A stretch of 64,000 nucleotides of DNA from contig CACJZK010000003.1 of the NCBI GenBank assembly GCA_902597875.1, positions 62,001 through 126,000 of the forward strand, given 5' to 3'. Source of the DNA: an uncultured Pelagibacteraceae bacterium (lineage in GTDB: Bacteria > Pseudomonadota > Alphaproteobacteria > Pelagibacterales > Pelagibacteraceae). The translations under genes and the position numbers were made by a program. The notes beneath the pieces were generated by a model. It saw only the letters and a program-made list of their open reading frames with translations, had not been told where the DNA came from and searched no databases. Positions 55,319 to 64,000 of the stretch are shown one piece after another. Position 1 is the stretch's first letter; every line of letters begins with the position of its first letter.

Positions 55319-56612
55319 CTTGTAAACCTTTATACTTGCTTTCAGATAATTGAACATTTCCACCGTGAGAGTTAATGATGTCCTCTGATATTGATAAACC
55401 CAATCCTACTCCTGAGGTATTTAAACTCCTGCTCTTGTCAAGTCTATAAAAAGGCTTAAATACGTTTTTATATTCATCTCTAGGTATCCCAGGACCATCG
55501 TCCTCAATTAAAACGATTAATCTATTCAAAGTTTTGTTTGTGCTTATGTAAACATTTTTACCATACGATAATCCATTTTGTATGAAATTATCGAAACATC
55601 TTATTAAAGCATTTTTTCTAGCAACTAATATAATTTCCTCTCCCTTTGTAAAATGTAAATTTTTATTGTTAATATTTTTAACGATTTCTTCAAAAAAGTT
55701 ATTAAAATTAATTGCAACTGAATTTTCTTGAACTTGAGTTTTTGCAAACTGTAAATAGTCATTAAGCATTTTCTCCATTTCATCAATATCTTTGGACATT
55801 TTTTCTGATATTTCCTTTTGATTTAACATTTCCAATTGAAGTTTAAGTCTAGTCAAAGGTGTTCTTAGATCGTGGCTAATACCTGAAAGCATTTCTGACC
55901 TTTGATTTAGATGTCTATTTATTCTTTTTACCATCCGATCAAATTCATACGATGCTTTTCTAATCTCAGAAGCACCTGATGGTCTAAATTCATTAATATA
56001 ATGTCCTTTGCCGAATCTTTCAGCAGCTTTTGCCAAGTTAACTATAGGTCTTGTTTGGTTTTTTAAAAAAATTATTGCAATAAAAATTAAGAAGAAAGAA
56101 GGGAGAGTAATCCATAAAATAAATAATCTAACTGAGGAGGTAGCTATTTTTTCTCTTGGAAATAAAACTTGTATAGTTTGATTTTTAGATTTAATTCTTA
56201 ACTCGACTACATCTTTATATTTTGTGGTACTAAACCAATAATTTCCGTTTCCAAAAGTAGATTTTAATTCTCTCCTCAGAGATCTATCCATTGGGCTAAA
56301 TTTTCTCTCCCCAACTATTTCCGGCAATTCCTCATTTTTTTCATTTATGACAAAATTAAAATTATTTTTATAAATATCTGTAAAAAAATCTGCTTCGCTT
56401 TGATAATTGTCATAAATATCTATTAAAGTTTTAAGTTCCGCTACCAAAGATCTGGTCATTCCTTTATTAGCTTTAATCCATATGCTATCAAAAAAAACTA
56501 CAGTTATTATTAATTGTAAAATAATAATTGGGGCAGCAACAATAATTAAAGACCTGTAAAACAGACCTTTAGGTAAAATAATTTTTAAAAATTTATTCAA
56601 TCCAAAGGACAT
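55296..56612 (-). CDS. EnvZ-like sensor histidine kinase
   Basis: A 438-residue kinase. Two membrane segments (about 22-42 and 162-183) flank a periplasmic domain of about 120 residues, followed by a HAMP region, the phospho-acceptor H247 in 'SGISHDLRTPLTRL', and an ATPase domain with 'DDGPGIP' and 'GVGLGLSI'. It would phosphorylate the OmpR-type regulator encoded just upstream (20-nt overlap). The order marR-ompR-envZ is typical of alphaproteobacteria. The signal it senses is unknown. Confidence 0.93.
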   Translation of the reverse strand: MSFGLNKFLKIILPKGLFYRSLIIVAAPIIILQLIITVVFFDSIWIKANKGMTRSLVAELKTLIDIYDNYQSEADFFTDIYKNNFNFVINEKNEELPEIVGERKFSPMDRSLRRELKSTFGNGNYWFSTTKYKDVVELRIKSKNQTIQVLFPREKIATSSVRLFILWITLPSFFLIFIAIIFLKNQTRPIVNLAKAAERFGKGHYINEFRPSGASEIRKASYEFDRMVKRINRHLNQRSEMLSGISHDLRTPLTRLKLQLEMLNQKEISEKMSKDIDEMEKMLNDYLQFAKTQVQENSVAINFNNFFEEIVKNINNKNLHFTKGEEIILVARKNALIRCFDNFIQNGLSYGKNVYISTNKTLNRLIVLIEDDGPGIPRDEYKNVFKPFYRLDKSRSLNTSGVGLGLSISEDIINSHGGNVQLSESKYKGLQVKISLPF

Positions 56613-57270
56613 AACCTGAACCTCTAATTGTTTGTAAATATTTTGGATTTTTTGGATCTATTTCCAATTTTTGTCTTAATCTAGTGATCATAACATCAAT
56701 GGATCTTTCTTGTGAAATACCAGAAATTTTTCCAATTTGTAACCTAGAAAAAGTTTTTCCTGGGCTAGATAACATTTCAAGTAAAACTTTTTTTTCTACG
56801 TTATTTATTTTAGTAACTTTATTATTTAATTCGATGGACATCTTACTCAAATTTACTTTTGCTTTTCCAATAAAATTTACTCTTTTGACATCTACAGTTT
56901 TACTTTTTGAGAGGATATTTTTAATTCTTAGCAGCAACTCTCTTGGCTCAAAAGGCTTACCAAGATAATCATCTGCACCTAATTCCAAACCTTTAATTCT
57001 GTTTTCTGACTCTCCCTTTGCAGTTAATAGCACAACCGGTAAATTTAGTTTTTTCTTAATTTCTTTTGTTAGCTCAAAACCATCTTGTCCAGGCATCATT
57101 ACATCAAATACAGCTAAATCAAAACTAAATTGATCAATAAGTTCTTTAGCTTTTTTTGCATTATCTGCTGTTGAAACAATAAATTTATTGTCATTTAAAT
57201 ATTGCTTGATTAGCTCTCTAATCCTGTCATCATCGTCTACAATCAAAATATGCGATTTATCTTTTTCCAT
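56593..57270 (-). CDS. petR: OmpR-family response regulator (PetR-like)
   Basis: A 225-residue two-component regulator. The receiver has the acidic pocket 'VDDDDRIREL', phosphorylated Asp56 in 'AVFDVMMPGQDG' and the switch Lys in 'LGKPFEPRELL'. The C-terminal winged helix ends '...TIRGSGYVLWIE'. It overlaps the MarR gene by 14 nt and the kinase gene by 20 nt. In Rhodobacter a petP-petR pair lies beside petABC; here petABC is about 8 kb away, so the name is by analogy. Confidence 0.9.
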   Translation of the reverse strand: MEKDKSHILIVDDDDRIRELIKQYLNDNKFIVSTADNAKKAKELIDQFSFDLAVFDVMMPGQDGFELTKEIKKKLNLPVVLLTAKGESENRIKGLELGADDYLGKPFEPRELLLRIKNILSKSKTVDVKRVNFIGKAKVNLSKMSIELNNKVTKINNVEKKVLLEMLSSPGKTFSRLQIGKISGISQERSIDVMITRLRQKLEIDPKNPKYLQTIRGSGYVLWIE

Positions 57271-57700
57271 TTATAATTTTTTTTAATACCTCCTTAAATT
57301 TTAAAACTGAGTCCGGGTCAGAGCTTTTTAGCGCTTCGAAAATTCTTTTTTTTTGTGTTTCGTAGACTTTATCGAAAAAAACCTTACCTTCTTTATCTAA
57401 AAATAAATTTTTTCTTCTCGTATCTTTATCATCTTTGATTTGTTTTATCATTTTAGATTTTATAAGTTCTCTCAAAACTCTATTCAAACTTTGTTTAGTA
57501 ACTTTTAACTTAAATATAAGTTCTCCCAGGCTAATACCAGGATTTCTTTCAATAAGATTTAATACTCTTAAATGAGCTGGGCCAAAAAATTTTTTTGCCA
57601 GTATTTCTTTTGGGTCAGAAAAAGTTTCTCTATAGGCATAAAATATTAATTGTATAAAATCCTTTATTTGTTCATCTTTAAGATAAAGTAATTGTTTCAT
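57257..57700 (-). CDS. petP: MarR-family transcriptional regulator (PetP-like)
   Basis: A 147-residue winged-helix regulator. The recognition helix region 'KLKVTKQSLNRVLRELIKSKMI' and wing 'DDKDTRRKNLFLDKEGK' are MarR-like. It is first in the petP-petR-kinase operon. A 14-bp perfect palindrome 20 bp upstream of its start overlaps its likely -10 box, which suits autoregulation. The petP name follows the alphaproteobacterial arrangement; the ligand is unknown. Confidence 0.85.
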   Translation of the reverse strand: MKQLLYLKDEQIKDFIQLIFYAYRETFSDPKEILAKKFFGPAHLRVLNLIERNPGISLGELIFKLKVTKQSLNRVLRELIKSKMIKQIKDDKDTRRKNLFLDKEGKVFFDKVYETQKKRIFEALKSSDPDSVLKFKEVLKKIINGKR

Positions 57701-57719
57701 AATTGGTAAGTTATATTGA

Positions 57720-57733
57720 CTTATTCTAATAAG
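57720..57733. promoter_or_regulatory. Palindromic operator candidate between petP and ilvE
   Basis: CTTATT-CT-AATAAG is a perfect inverted repeat in the 77-bp divergent gap. On the minus strand it contains ATTCTA/TAGAAT, the -10 of a promoter (TTACAA at 57746-57751, 17-bp spacer) for the MarR gene. On the plus strand it lies between TTGACT (57716-57721) and TATACT (57737-57742) of a possible ilvE promoter with a short 15-bp spacer. A MarR dimer bound here would block one or both. Confidence 0.5.
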
Positions 57734-57777
57734 AAATATACTTTTTTGTAACTAAAAAATCGTTATATTAATTTTTT

Positions 57778-58665
57778 ATGGAAAGCATACCTTACGACAA
57801 AAGATCAGGTAAAATCTGGTTTAATGGAAAAACCGTTGATTGGGCAGATGCTCAGATTCATGTTCTTAACCATGGTTTGCATTATGCAAGCTGTGTTTTT
57901 GAAGGAGAAAGAGTTTATGAAGGTGAAATATTTAAACTAGAAGAACACACTGAAAGGCTATTTTATTCTGCAAAAAGAATGGGAATAAAAGTTCCATTCA
58001 GCCAAGAGGAAATAAATAAAGCATGCAAAACAATTATTAATATTCAAAAAGTAAATAATGGATATGTGAGACCTGTAATTTGGAGAGGCAGCGAAATGAT
58101 GGCTATATCTGCACAAAAAAATAAAATTCATGTAGCTATCGCAGCTTGGGAGTGGGGGTCTTACTTTGATCCTAAACTTAAGCTTGAAGGAATAAGACTT
58201 AATATTTCTTCCTGGCGCAGACCTGCTCCTAACACTATACCATGGGATACAAAAGCCGCTGGTCTTTATATGATTTGTACACTTTCAAAACATGAAGCAG
58301 AGTCAAATGGTTTTACAGACTCATTAATGTTAGATCATGAGGGAAATGTTGCCGAGGCCACTGGAGCAAATATTTTTTTTAAGACAAAAGATAATGAACT
58401 TCATACACCGATACCAGATTCTTTTTTGGATGGTATTACTAGAAGATCAATAATTGAAATCGCCAAGTCGAAAAAAATTAAAGTCGTCGAAAGAAAAATT
58501 AAACCTGAGGAAATCAAAAATTTTGTAGGTTGTTTTTTAACTGGAACAGCAGCTGAAGTTACTCCAGTTTCACAGATTGATAAAAACCAATTTAAAGTAT
58601 GTCAACTGATCAAAGACTTATCTGAAAGCTATCAAAATTTAGTAAGAAAAAAATCAGCCGCTTAG
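57778..58665 (+). CDS. ilvE: Branched-chain amino acid aminotransferase
   Basis: A 295-residue PLP fold-type IV aminotransferase for leucine, isoleucine and valine. The PLP lysine is K159 ('WDTKAAGLYM'). The late conserved motifs 'EATGANIFF', 'LDGITRRSIIEIA' and 'CFLTGTAAEVTPV' are present. It is divergent from the petP-like operon and may share its control region. Its last 4 nt overlap the pgsA end on the other strand. Confidence 0.95.
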   Translation: MESIPYDKRSGKIWFNGKTVDWADAQIHVLNHGLHYASCVFEGERVYEGEIFKLEEHTERLFYSAKRMGIKVPFSQEEINKACKTIINIQKVNNGYVRPVIWRGSEMMAISAQKNKIHVAIAAWEWGSYFDPKLKLEGIRLNISSWRRPAPNTIPWDTKAAGLYMICTLSKHEAESNGFTDSLMLDHEGNVAEATGANIFFKTKDNELHTPIPDSFLDGITRRSIIEIAKSKKIKVVERKIKPEEIKNFVGCFLTGTAAEVTPVSQIDKNQFKVCQLIKDLSESYQNLVRKKSAA

Positions 58666-59249
58666 TCTTTTCTGTCATCTTCATTAAGAGCGTGGTCTAA
58701 ACCCTTCGCAAAGTAATCGTATGCTGTATATAAGGTTAAGAATGCCGAGAGCCATAATAATATTATTCCTATAGTTTGTGCGTTATAATCTTGAAAATTG
58801 ATAATCTTATTTCCACTATCGCCTGTCAAAAGTATAGATATAGACAACATCTGTAAAAATGTTTTCAATTTGCTTAAACTAGTTACTGGAATTGAAACAC
58901 TCACTTTTGCTAAAAATTCCCTCAAGCCTGATACCAGAATTTCTCTAGTAAGTATTATAATTGCCGCTACAACCTCATAATTTTTAATTGTTCCATTCAT
59001 AACTAATAAAATTAATGCTGACGCTACTAATATTTTGTCTGCTATTGGATCTAGCATCTCTCCTAATTTAGACTCTTCTTTGAAAAGTCTAGCTAGCAAA
59101 CCATCTAAATAATCTGTGAAACTTGCTAGAACAAAAAGAGCGAACGGAATAATATCTCCATAAAACCCAGGTAGAAAAAATGAAACCACAAAAATTGGAA
59201 CAATTATTATACGACCAATAGTTAATATGTTTGGTATTTTGGTTTTCAT
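58662..59249 (-). CDS. pgsA: CDP-diacylglycerol-glycerol-3-phosphate 3-phosphatidyltransferase
   Basis: A 195-residue membrane enzyme that makes phosphatidylglycerophosphate, the precursor of phosphatidylglycerol. The complete CDP-alcohol phosphotransferase signature DX2DGX2ARX8GX3DX3D runs from D46 to D71. Several membrane helices surround it. It is directly abutted to uvrC, a conserved pairing. Confidence 0.96.
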   Translation of the reverse strand: MKTKIPNILTIGRIIIVPIFVVSFFLPGFYGDIIPFALFVLASFTDYLDGLLARLFKEESKLGEMLDPIADKILVASALILLVMNGTIKNYEVVAAIIILTREILVSGLREFLAKVSVSIPVTSLSKLKTFLQMLSISILLTGDSGNKIINFQDYNAQTIGIILLWLSAFLTLYTAYDYFAKGLDHALNEDDRKD

Positions 59250-61088
59250 TTACTCGTGGAAATAATTATATATTTTCTTAGCGATATTGTCTTCTATTCC
59301 TTCGACCGATTTTAAGTCATCTAAGCTAGCAGATTCCACTGATCTGGCAGAACCGAAATGATTTAATAAGGCTCTTTTTCTCTGTTTACCTATTCCATCG
59401 ATTTGGTCTAATAATGACTTGCTCAATCCCTTTTTCCTTTTAGCTCTATGTGTACTTATTGCAAATCTGTGAGCCTCATCTCGCAATCTTTGTATAAAAA
59501 ACAATAGGGGGTCATTTTTTTTTAAAATATATTCTCTATTTTCATAATATATTTTCTCTTCACCTGCATTTCTATTTTTGCCTTTCGCAACAGCCAATAT
59601 AGGTAAATCATGCAAACCAAGCTCATTTAATACCTCTCTACTTACTGAGTATTGCCCTTTACCTCCATCTATTAAGATTAACTCTGGTAAAGATAAAGAA
59701 CCAGATTTTTCTTTCATTACTTTTGAAAACCTTCTAAATAAAACTTCTTTCATCATGCCATAATCATCATTTTTAACTTTTTCATTTTTTATATTAAATT
59801 TTCTATATCTTTTTTTAATAAAACCCTCATTGCCGAAACATATTAAAGCCCCAATGGAGTCGCTGCCTTGGTTATGGCTATTATCATAAACCTCAATAAG
59901 ATTTATATTATTATTTAAATCAAATTTATTTGCCAAATTATCTATTAAGTTGTTATTGCTCTCAGTTTGGTAAAGTTTTTGAGTTAAAGCTTGCTTAGCA
60001 TTTTTTTCAGCAAGTTTAGATATATTTATCTCGTCATTACTTTTTGCTTTTTTTATTAATACATCCTTTTTTTCCTTTTGTGAAAAAGCTTTTTCTAATA
60101 GCTTTATATCCTTAACTTCAGTATTTGTTATAATCATGCTTGGGACTACTTTATTTTCATAAAATTGCGTTAAAAATGAAGTTATTATTTCTCTTACATC
60201 GTCATCACTATCATGTTTTGGATAAAAAGCTTGGTTTCCCCAATTTTGTTTTGATCTAAAAAAAAATACTTGAATACAGGTTTTTCCAGATTCTTTGTAA
60301 ATGCTTACAACGTCAGCCTCGTTTAAATTTGTTTGGTTTATTTTTTGCGAGGTTTGAATTTGAGTTAAAGCCTTTATCCTATCCCTTGCAACTGCAGCTT
60401 TTTCAAAATCTAATTCTTTACTTGCAAGCTCCATATCTTTTGATAAAGATTTTTGTATTCTCCTAGATTTTCCAGAAATAAAATCTATAGCGTCTGACAC
60501 TGTTTTTTTATATTGAGCTTCTTCAATGTGTCCAACACAAGGAGCTGAACATCTTTTTATTTGATACAAAATGCAAGGTCTCTCTCTATTTTTGAACACT
60601 GTGTCATCGCAAACTCTTATTTGGAAGATTTTTTGTAAAATTTTTATTGTCCAATTTGCCGATCCTATCGAGGCAAAAGGACCAAAATAGTATCCATTTT
60701 TTGATTTTTTTCCCCGAAATTTAGTCAACTGAGGCCATTTATCTTTATGACCGATGTAAATATAAGGGAACGACTTATCATCTCTTAACAAAATATTAAA
60801 TCTTGGTTTATGTTTTTTAATTAAGTTTGCCTCAAGAAGAAGAGCCTCACTTTCATTGTTGGTGGTAGTTACTTCAAGATTATGTGTTAAAGAGAGCATT
60901 CGCTCTGTTCTAATTGGTAAATTTGATTCTGTGACATAACTCTTAAGTCTATTAGGGATATTTTTAGCTTTACCAATATATAAAATTTCTCCTGAGGCAC
61001 TTATCATTCTATAAATACCAGGATTTTTTGGAATTAATGGTATTTTCTCTTTAATAATTTTTTTTCCTAATTCTAAACTATTATTCAT
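59250..61088 (-). CDS. uvrC: UvrABC system protein C (excinuclease)
   Basis: The start at 61088 (612 residues) is preferred: it overlaps folB by only 8 nt and begins '[17 protein letters not shown]'; an in-frame ATG at 61109 is possible. The N-terminal GIY-YIG nuclease ('[21 protein letters not shown]') makes the 3' incision. A Cys-rich segment ('[19 protein letters not shown]') and a UVR domain ('[18 protein letters not shown]') follow. The C-terminal RNase H-like domain ('[10 protein letters not shown]') makes the 5' cut, and a helix-hairpin-helix end follows. It works with UvrB, encoded 1.1 kb upstream. Confidence 0.97.
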   Translation of the reverse strand: MNNSLELGKKIIKEKIPLIPKNPGIYRMISASGEILYIGKAKNIPNRLKSYVTESNLPIRTERMLSLTHNLEVTTTNNESEALLLEANLIKKHKPRFNILLRDDKSFPYIYIGHKDKWPQLTKFRGKKSKNGYYFGPFASIGSANWTIKILQKIFQIRVCDDTVFKNRERPCILYQIKRCSAPCVGHIEEAQYKKTVSDAIDFISGKSRRIQKSLSKDMELASKELDFEKAAVARDRIKALTQIQTSQKINQTNLNEADVVSIYKESGKTCIQVFFFRSKQNWGNQAFYPKHDSDDDVREIITSFLTQFYENKVVPSMIITNTEVKDIKLLEKAFSQKEKKDVLIKKAKSNDEINISKLAEKNAKQALTQKLYQTESNNNLIDNLANKFDLNNNINLIEVYDNSHNQGSDSIGALICFGNEGFIKKRYRKFNIKNEKVKNDDYGMMKEVLFRRFSKVMKEKSGSLSLPELILIDGGKGQYSVSREVLNELGLHDLPILAVAKGKNRNAGEEKIYYENREYILKKNDPLLFFIQRLRDEAHRFAISTHRAKRKKGLSKSLLDQIDGIGKQRKRALLNHFGSARSVESASLDDLKSVEGIEDNIAKKIYNYFHE

Positions 61089-61479
61089 CTCTTCTTTTCG
61101 ATACTTCAATTCCTACGGACTCAGTATTTTTGATAATATCCAGTTTCTCTATTTTGAGACTAACTTTTTTTACTATTTTACTTTTAAAAATTATATCAAA
61201 AATATTTTCTGCCAAATCTTCTAAGAGTTCATGATGTTTCTCTGTTGTAATTGAAGTTATTTTATTAATAGTATCCTCATAATTTACAATAGATAATAAA
61301 TTATTGTTGTCAGGTTTAATATTTGAGTCAGTGGTAATATCAATATTAAATCTTACTCTCTGCTTCTTCTTTTTTTCAAAATTGTGAAGACCTATATAAA
61401 TTTTGAGTATTAAGTTTTTAATACTAACTTTTCTGTTATATTTATATTTTTTTTTATCTTTAAATTTAATTATTTTCAT
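61081..61479 (-). CDS. folB: Dihydroneopterin aldolase
   Basis: A 132-residue FolB-type protein of folate synthesis. It matches the family in fold and length ('[24 protein letters not shown]', '[10 protein letters not shown]', '[13 protein letters not shown]', '[10 protein letters not shown]'). It converts dihydroneopterin to 6-hydroxymethyldihydropterin. It overlaps the SDR gene upstream by 4 nt (ATGA) and uvrC downstream. Confidence 0.9.
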   Translation of the reverse strand: MKIIKFKDKKKYKYNRKVSIKNLILKIYIGLHNFEKKKKQRVRFNIDITTDSNIKPDNNNLLSIVNYEDTINKITSITTEKHHELLEDLAENIFDIIFKSKIVKKVSLKIEKLDIIKNTESVGIEVSKRRDE

Positions 61480-62231
61480 TCTTTTACGTTTACAATATCA
61501 GGTGTTAACCAAGCGAGTCTTTGACCGCTATCAACATTTATAATTTCCCCTGTCATATTATCATTTTTTATAAGAAATTTTACAGTTTCACATATATTTT
61601 CTAAATTTACTTTCTTTTTTAACAAAATGGACTTCCATTGCTTTTTAAAATGAGATTCTGATTGCCTTTTATTCTTTAACGTTGGACCCGGAGATATTGC
61701 ATTAACTCTGATATTAGGAGCTAATTTCATCGCAGATGTCAAAGTTAATGTCCCTAAAGCTGATTTACTCAGAGTGTATGAAAGAAAATAAGGAGTTAGT
61801 TTCTCAATTCTTTGATCAATAATATTAATGATGTTTCCTTGGTTGTTTTTAACATATTTTTTAAAATTTTGAGTAAGTATAGCCGGAGCTTTTAAATTAA
61901 CGTTAAAATGCTTTGAAAAGCTTTTATCATTTAAATTTAATAGATTATCATTTTCAAAAACTGAAGCATTATTTATCAAACAATCTAAACCTTTCATTTT
62001 TTTAAATGCATCTCTAATTAGCCTTTGTACATTATAAGAATTGTTTAAATCAGCTTTTATTAAAAATACTTTACTACCTAAATTTTCTAATTCTTTTTTT
62101 AATCTATTGGCTGAATTTTTAGACTTATTATAATGTACAGTGATATCCACCTCATATCCCGCCAAACTTTTAGCTATGGCAGCACCGATTCTAGTAGCTC
62201 CACCAGTAATTATTATTTTTTTGGCTTCCAT
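61476..62231 (-). CDS. folM: Pteridine reductase-like SDR (FolM family)
   Basis: A 251-residue SDR. The cofactor motif is TGGATRIG at 9-16, with Arg14 as in pteridine reductases, and the catalytic pair is Y152/K156 in 'YTLSK'. Where classical SDRs have Ser, it has Asp139 in 'IIDQR', a hallmark of PTR1/FolM enzymes that reduce pterins or dihydrofolate. Being next to folB supports a pterin or folate role. It overlaps the uvrB end by 19 nt. Confidence 0.88.
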   Translation of the reverse strand: MEAKKIIITGGATRIGAAIAKSLAGYEVDITVHYNKSKNSANRLKKELENLGSKVFLIKADLNNSYNVQRLIRDAFKKMKGLDCLINNASVFENDNLLNLNDKSFSKHFNVNLKAPAILTQNFKKYVKNNQGNIINIIDQRIEKLTPYFLSYTLSKSALGTLTLTSAMKLAPNIRVNAISPGPTLKNKRQSESHFKKQWKSILLKKKVNLENICETVKFLIKNDNMTGEIINVDSGQRLAWLTPDIVNVKE

Positions 62232-64000
62232 TTTTTAATTGCCTTTTTTGGCTTAGTGCCCGGCATACCCATAGTTGATCTTCCCTTAGGGTATACTTTA
62301 TTTTTTAATTTGTATTGATTAATTTTTGGATTTAGAGATATCTCTAACTCACTTGCCTCTAATTTTCTTATTTCATCACGAATTTTAGCAGCTTCTTCAA
62401 ATTCTAAATTGGCGGCAGAGTCTTTCATCTTTTTATTCAGAGCTTTTAAATGTTTTTTTAGATTTCCACCGACATTGGAACCTTCACTTATTTTTACATA
62501 ATCTTTCTCATAAACTGATTCTAAAATATCACTAATTTCTTTTTTTACTGACTCAGCTGTAATTTTATTTTTTTTATTGTACTTTAATTGTTTATCTCTT
62601 CTTCTATCTGTTTCTTTGATTGCTTTATCAATACTTTTTGTGACCTTGTCTGCATATAAAATTACCTTTCCATCTATGTTTCTAGCGGCTCTTCCAATAG
62701 TTTGAATTAATGATGTTTCTGATCTCAAGAATCCCTCTTTATCTGCATCAAGTATCGCAACCAAAGCACATTCTGGGATATCTAAACCTTCTCTTAATAA
62801 GTTAATTCCGACTAAGATATCGAACACGCCCATTCTTAAATCTCTTATTATTTCTATTCTTTCTAAAGTGTCGATATCAGAGTGCATATACCTGACTTTC
62901 AAACCATTTTCATGAAGATACTCAGTTAAATCCTCAGCCATCTTTTTTGTTAAAGTCGTCGCCAAAATTCTAAAACCTTTCTTTACTATTTCTTTTGCTT
63001 CATGCATTAAATCATCTACCTGAGTTTTTGCTGGTCTTATTTCTACAGGTGGATCAATCAATCCGGTTGGACGAATTATTTGATCAATGTATTGATTATC
63101 CGTTTGTTTCAATTCCCAAGGCCCTGGAGTAGCCGATACAAATATTGTTTGTGTTCGCATTAAATCCCACTCCTCAAACTTGAGAGGTCTGTTATCCATA
63201 CACGAAGGTAGTCTGAAACCATATTCTGCTAAAGTGCTTTTTCTTGTCCTATCGCCTTTGTACATTCCGTTAAGCTGTGGAACTGTTACATGGCTTTCGT
63301 CTACAAAAATTATCGTATTATCTGGAAAGTATTCAAACAATGTTGGGGGAGGTTCTCCAGGCTTTCTTCCAGATAAAAATCGTGAATAATTTTCTATTCC
63401 CGCGCAAGTTCCAGTAGCCTCAATCATCTCTAAATCAAACTTTGTTCTTTCTCTTAACCTTTGTGCCTCTAAGAGTTTATTATTATCCTGATGTTTTTTT
63501 AGGGTGACCTCTAATTCCTTCTTAATTTCTCGAATAGCCTGATCAATAGTTGGTTTTGGTGTAATATAGTGACTATTTGCATAAATTTTAATAATTGAAA
63601 AATCATTAGTTTTATTACCTGTTAAAGGATCGAACTCTTCTATTTTTTCTAATTTATTAAAATTTAAACTTAGCCTCCAAGCCCTATCTTCTAAATGTGA
63701 TGGAAATATTTCCAAATTTTCCCCTCTTACTCTAAAAGTTCCTCTGAAAAAATTTTGATCATTTCTTTTATACTGCAAATTAATAAAAGCCCTAATTAGC
63801 TGATCTCTATCATATTCATAATTCTTTTTAAGAGTAATAGTCATTTTCGAGTAAGCTTCTACAGATCCGAGTCCATAAATACATGAAACACTTGCAACTA
63901 TTATTACATCATCTCTCTCCAATAAAGACCTGGTAGCCGAATGTCTCATCCTGTCTATTTGCTCATTAATAGATGCCTCTTTTTCAATGTAGGTGTCAGA
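62213..64000 (-). CDS. uvrB: UvrABC system protein B, N-terminus beyond window end
   Basis: The last 595 codons of uvrB are present. The frame stays open through base 64000 with '...[28 protein letters not shown]', well inside the protein, so the first ~100 residues are outside. Visible parts are the beta-hairpin/UvrA-binding region, the helicase '[10 protein letters not shown]' box, motifs '[12 protein letters not shown]' and '[14 protein letters not shown]', and the C-terminal UVR domain ('[17 protein letters not shown]'). UvrB verifies damage and loads UvrC. Confidence 0.97.
   Translation of the reverse strand, partial: SDTYIEKEASINEQIDRMRHSATRSLLERDDVIIVASVSCIYGLGSVEAYSKMTITLKKNYEYDRDQLIRAFINLQYKRNDQNFFRGTFRVRGENLEIFPSHLEDRAWRLSLNFNKLEKIEEFDPLTGNKTNDFSIIKIYANSHYITPKPTIDQAIREIKKELEVTLKKHQDNNKLLEAQRLRERTKFDLEMIEATGTCAGIENYSRFLSGRKPGEPPPTLFEYFPDNTIIFVDESHVTVPQLNGMYKGDRTRKSTLAEYGFRLPSCMDNRPLKFEEWDLMRTQTIFVSATPGPWELKQTDNQYIDQIIRPTGLIDPPVEIRPAKTQVDDLMHEAKEIVKKGFRILATTLTKKMAEDLTEYLHENGLKVRYMHSDIDTLERIEIIRDLRMGVFDILVGINLLREGLDIPECALVAILDADKEGFLRSETSLIQTIGRAARNIDGKVILYADKVTKSIDKAIKETDRRRDKQLKYNKKNKITAESVKKEISDILESVYEKDYVKISEGSNVGGNLKKHLKALNKKMKDSAANLEFEEAAKIRDEIRKLEASELEISLNPKINQYKLKNKVYPKGRSTMGMPGTKPKKAIKKWKPKK

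Noticed and set aside
1-64000. CRISPR arrays, insertion sequences, prophage genes, toxin-antitoxin pairs
   Set aside because: No regular spaced repeats, transposase, integrase, capsid or toxin motif was seen on either strand.

Overview
This is a very AT-rich, densely packed stretch of a bacterial chromosome. Intergenic gaps are mostly under 100 bp, many genes overlap by 1 to 30 bp, and Shine-Dalgarno sequences are weak. Gene content points to an alphaproteobacterium with a streamlined genome, most likely the marine SAR11 clade (Candidatus Pelagibacter and relatives). The evidence is a petABC bc1 operon, a MarR/OmpR-type regulator/histidine kinase cluster resembling petP-petR, a CobS/CobT pair next to a J-domain gene, a class I lysyl-tRNA synthetase, and the ubiK/lgt/MidA/pgeF neighbourhood. 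The assignment is from gene content and composition only; no 16S gene is present.

Layout. 1-2.1 kb: edge of a surface-sugar region with two nucleotide-sugar epimerases and a family 2 glycosyltransferase. 2.1-9.7 kb: uppP, then gltD-gltB (glutamate synthase) and an alpha/beta hydrolase. 9.8-20.3 kb: galE and a glycosyltransferase running into a translation operon thrS-infC-rpmI-rplT-pheS-pheT-lepA. 20.3-25.5 kb: an accessory-looking block (glycosyltransferase, radical SAM protein, SDR, GT-C membrane glycosyltransferase) ending at tRNA-Ser(GGA). 25.7-29.4 kb (minus): trkH-ampG-NlpC/P60, potassium uptake plus peptidoglycan recycling. 29.4-33.0 kb: class I lysS, pyrD, rpmB, and a queuosine-precursor transporter.

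33.0-38.2 kb: minus-strand J protein-cobS-cobT and aroK-aroB, with a small plus-strand bolA between them. 38.3-44.7 kb: two unrecognised envelope genes, then def-fmt-truA-ispE, tRNA-Gln(TTG) and the CCA-adding enzyme. 44.6-46.4 kb (minus): trmL, hemF, greA. 46.5-49.0 kb: petA-petB-petC. 49.0-55.0 kb (minus): prs, rplY, pth, ychF, and lgt-midA-pgeF. 55.1-58.7 kb: ubiK (plus), a petP/petR/envZ-like regulatory operon (minus) and ilvE (plus). 58.7-64 kb (minus): uvrB (cut by the window end), folM, folB, uvrC, pgsA.

Most of the window is conserved housekeeping: translation, respiration, nitrogen assimilation, envelope precursors and DNA repair. The most interesting parts are the glycan/radical-SAM block with a non-canonical cysteine motif, a structured G-rich-loop hairpin after tRNA-Ser, the cobST/J-protein module, a cca gene that begins 5 nt after a tRNA gene, a palindrome inside the divergent MarR/ilvE promoter region, and an unrecognised secreted protein with its small membrane partner. 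No gap over 300 bp lacks a gene. I saw no CRISPR array, insertion sequence, prophage or rRNA.
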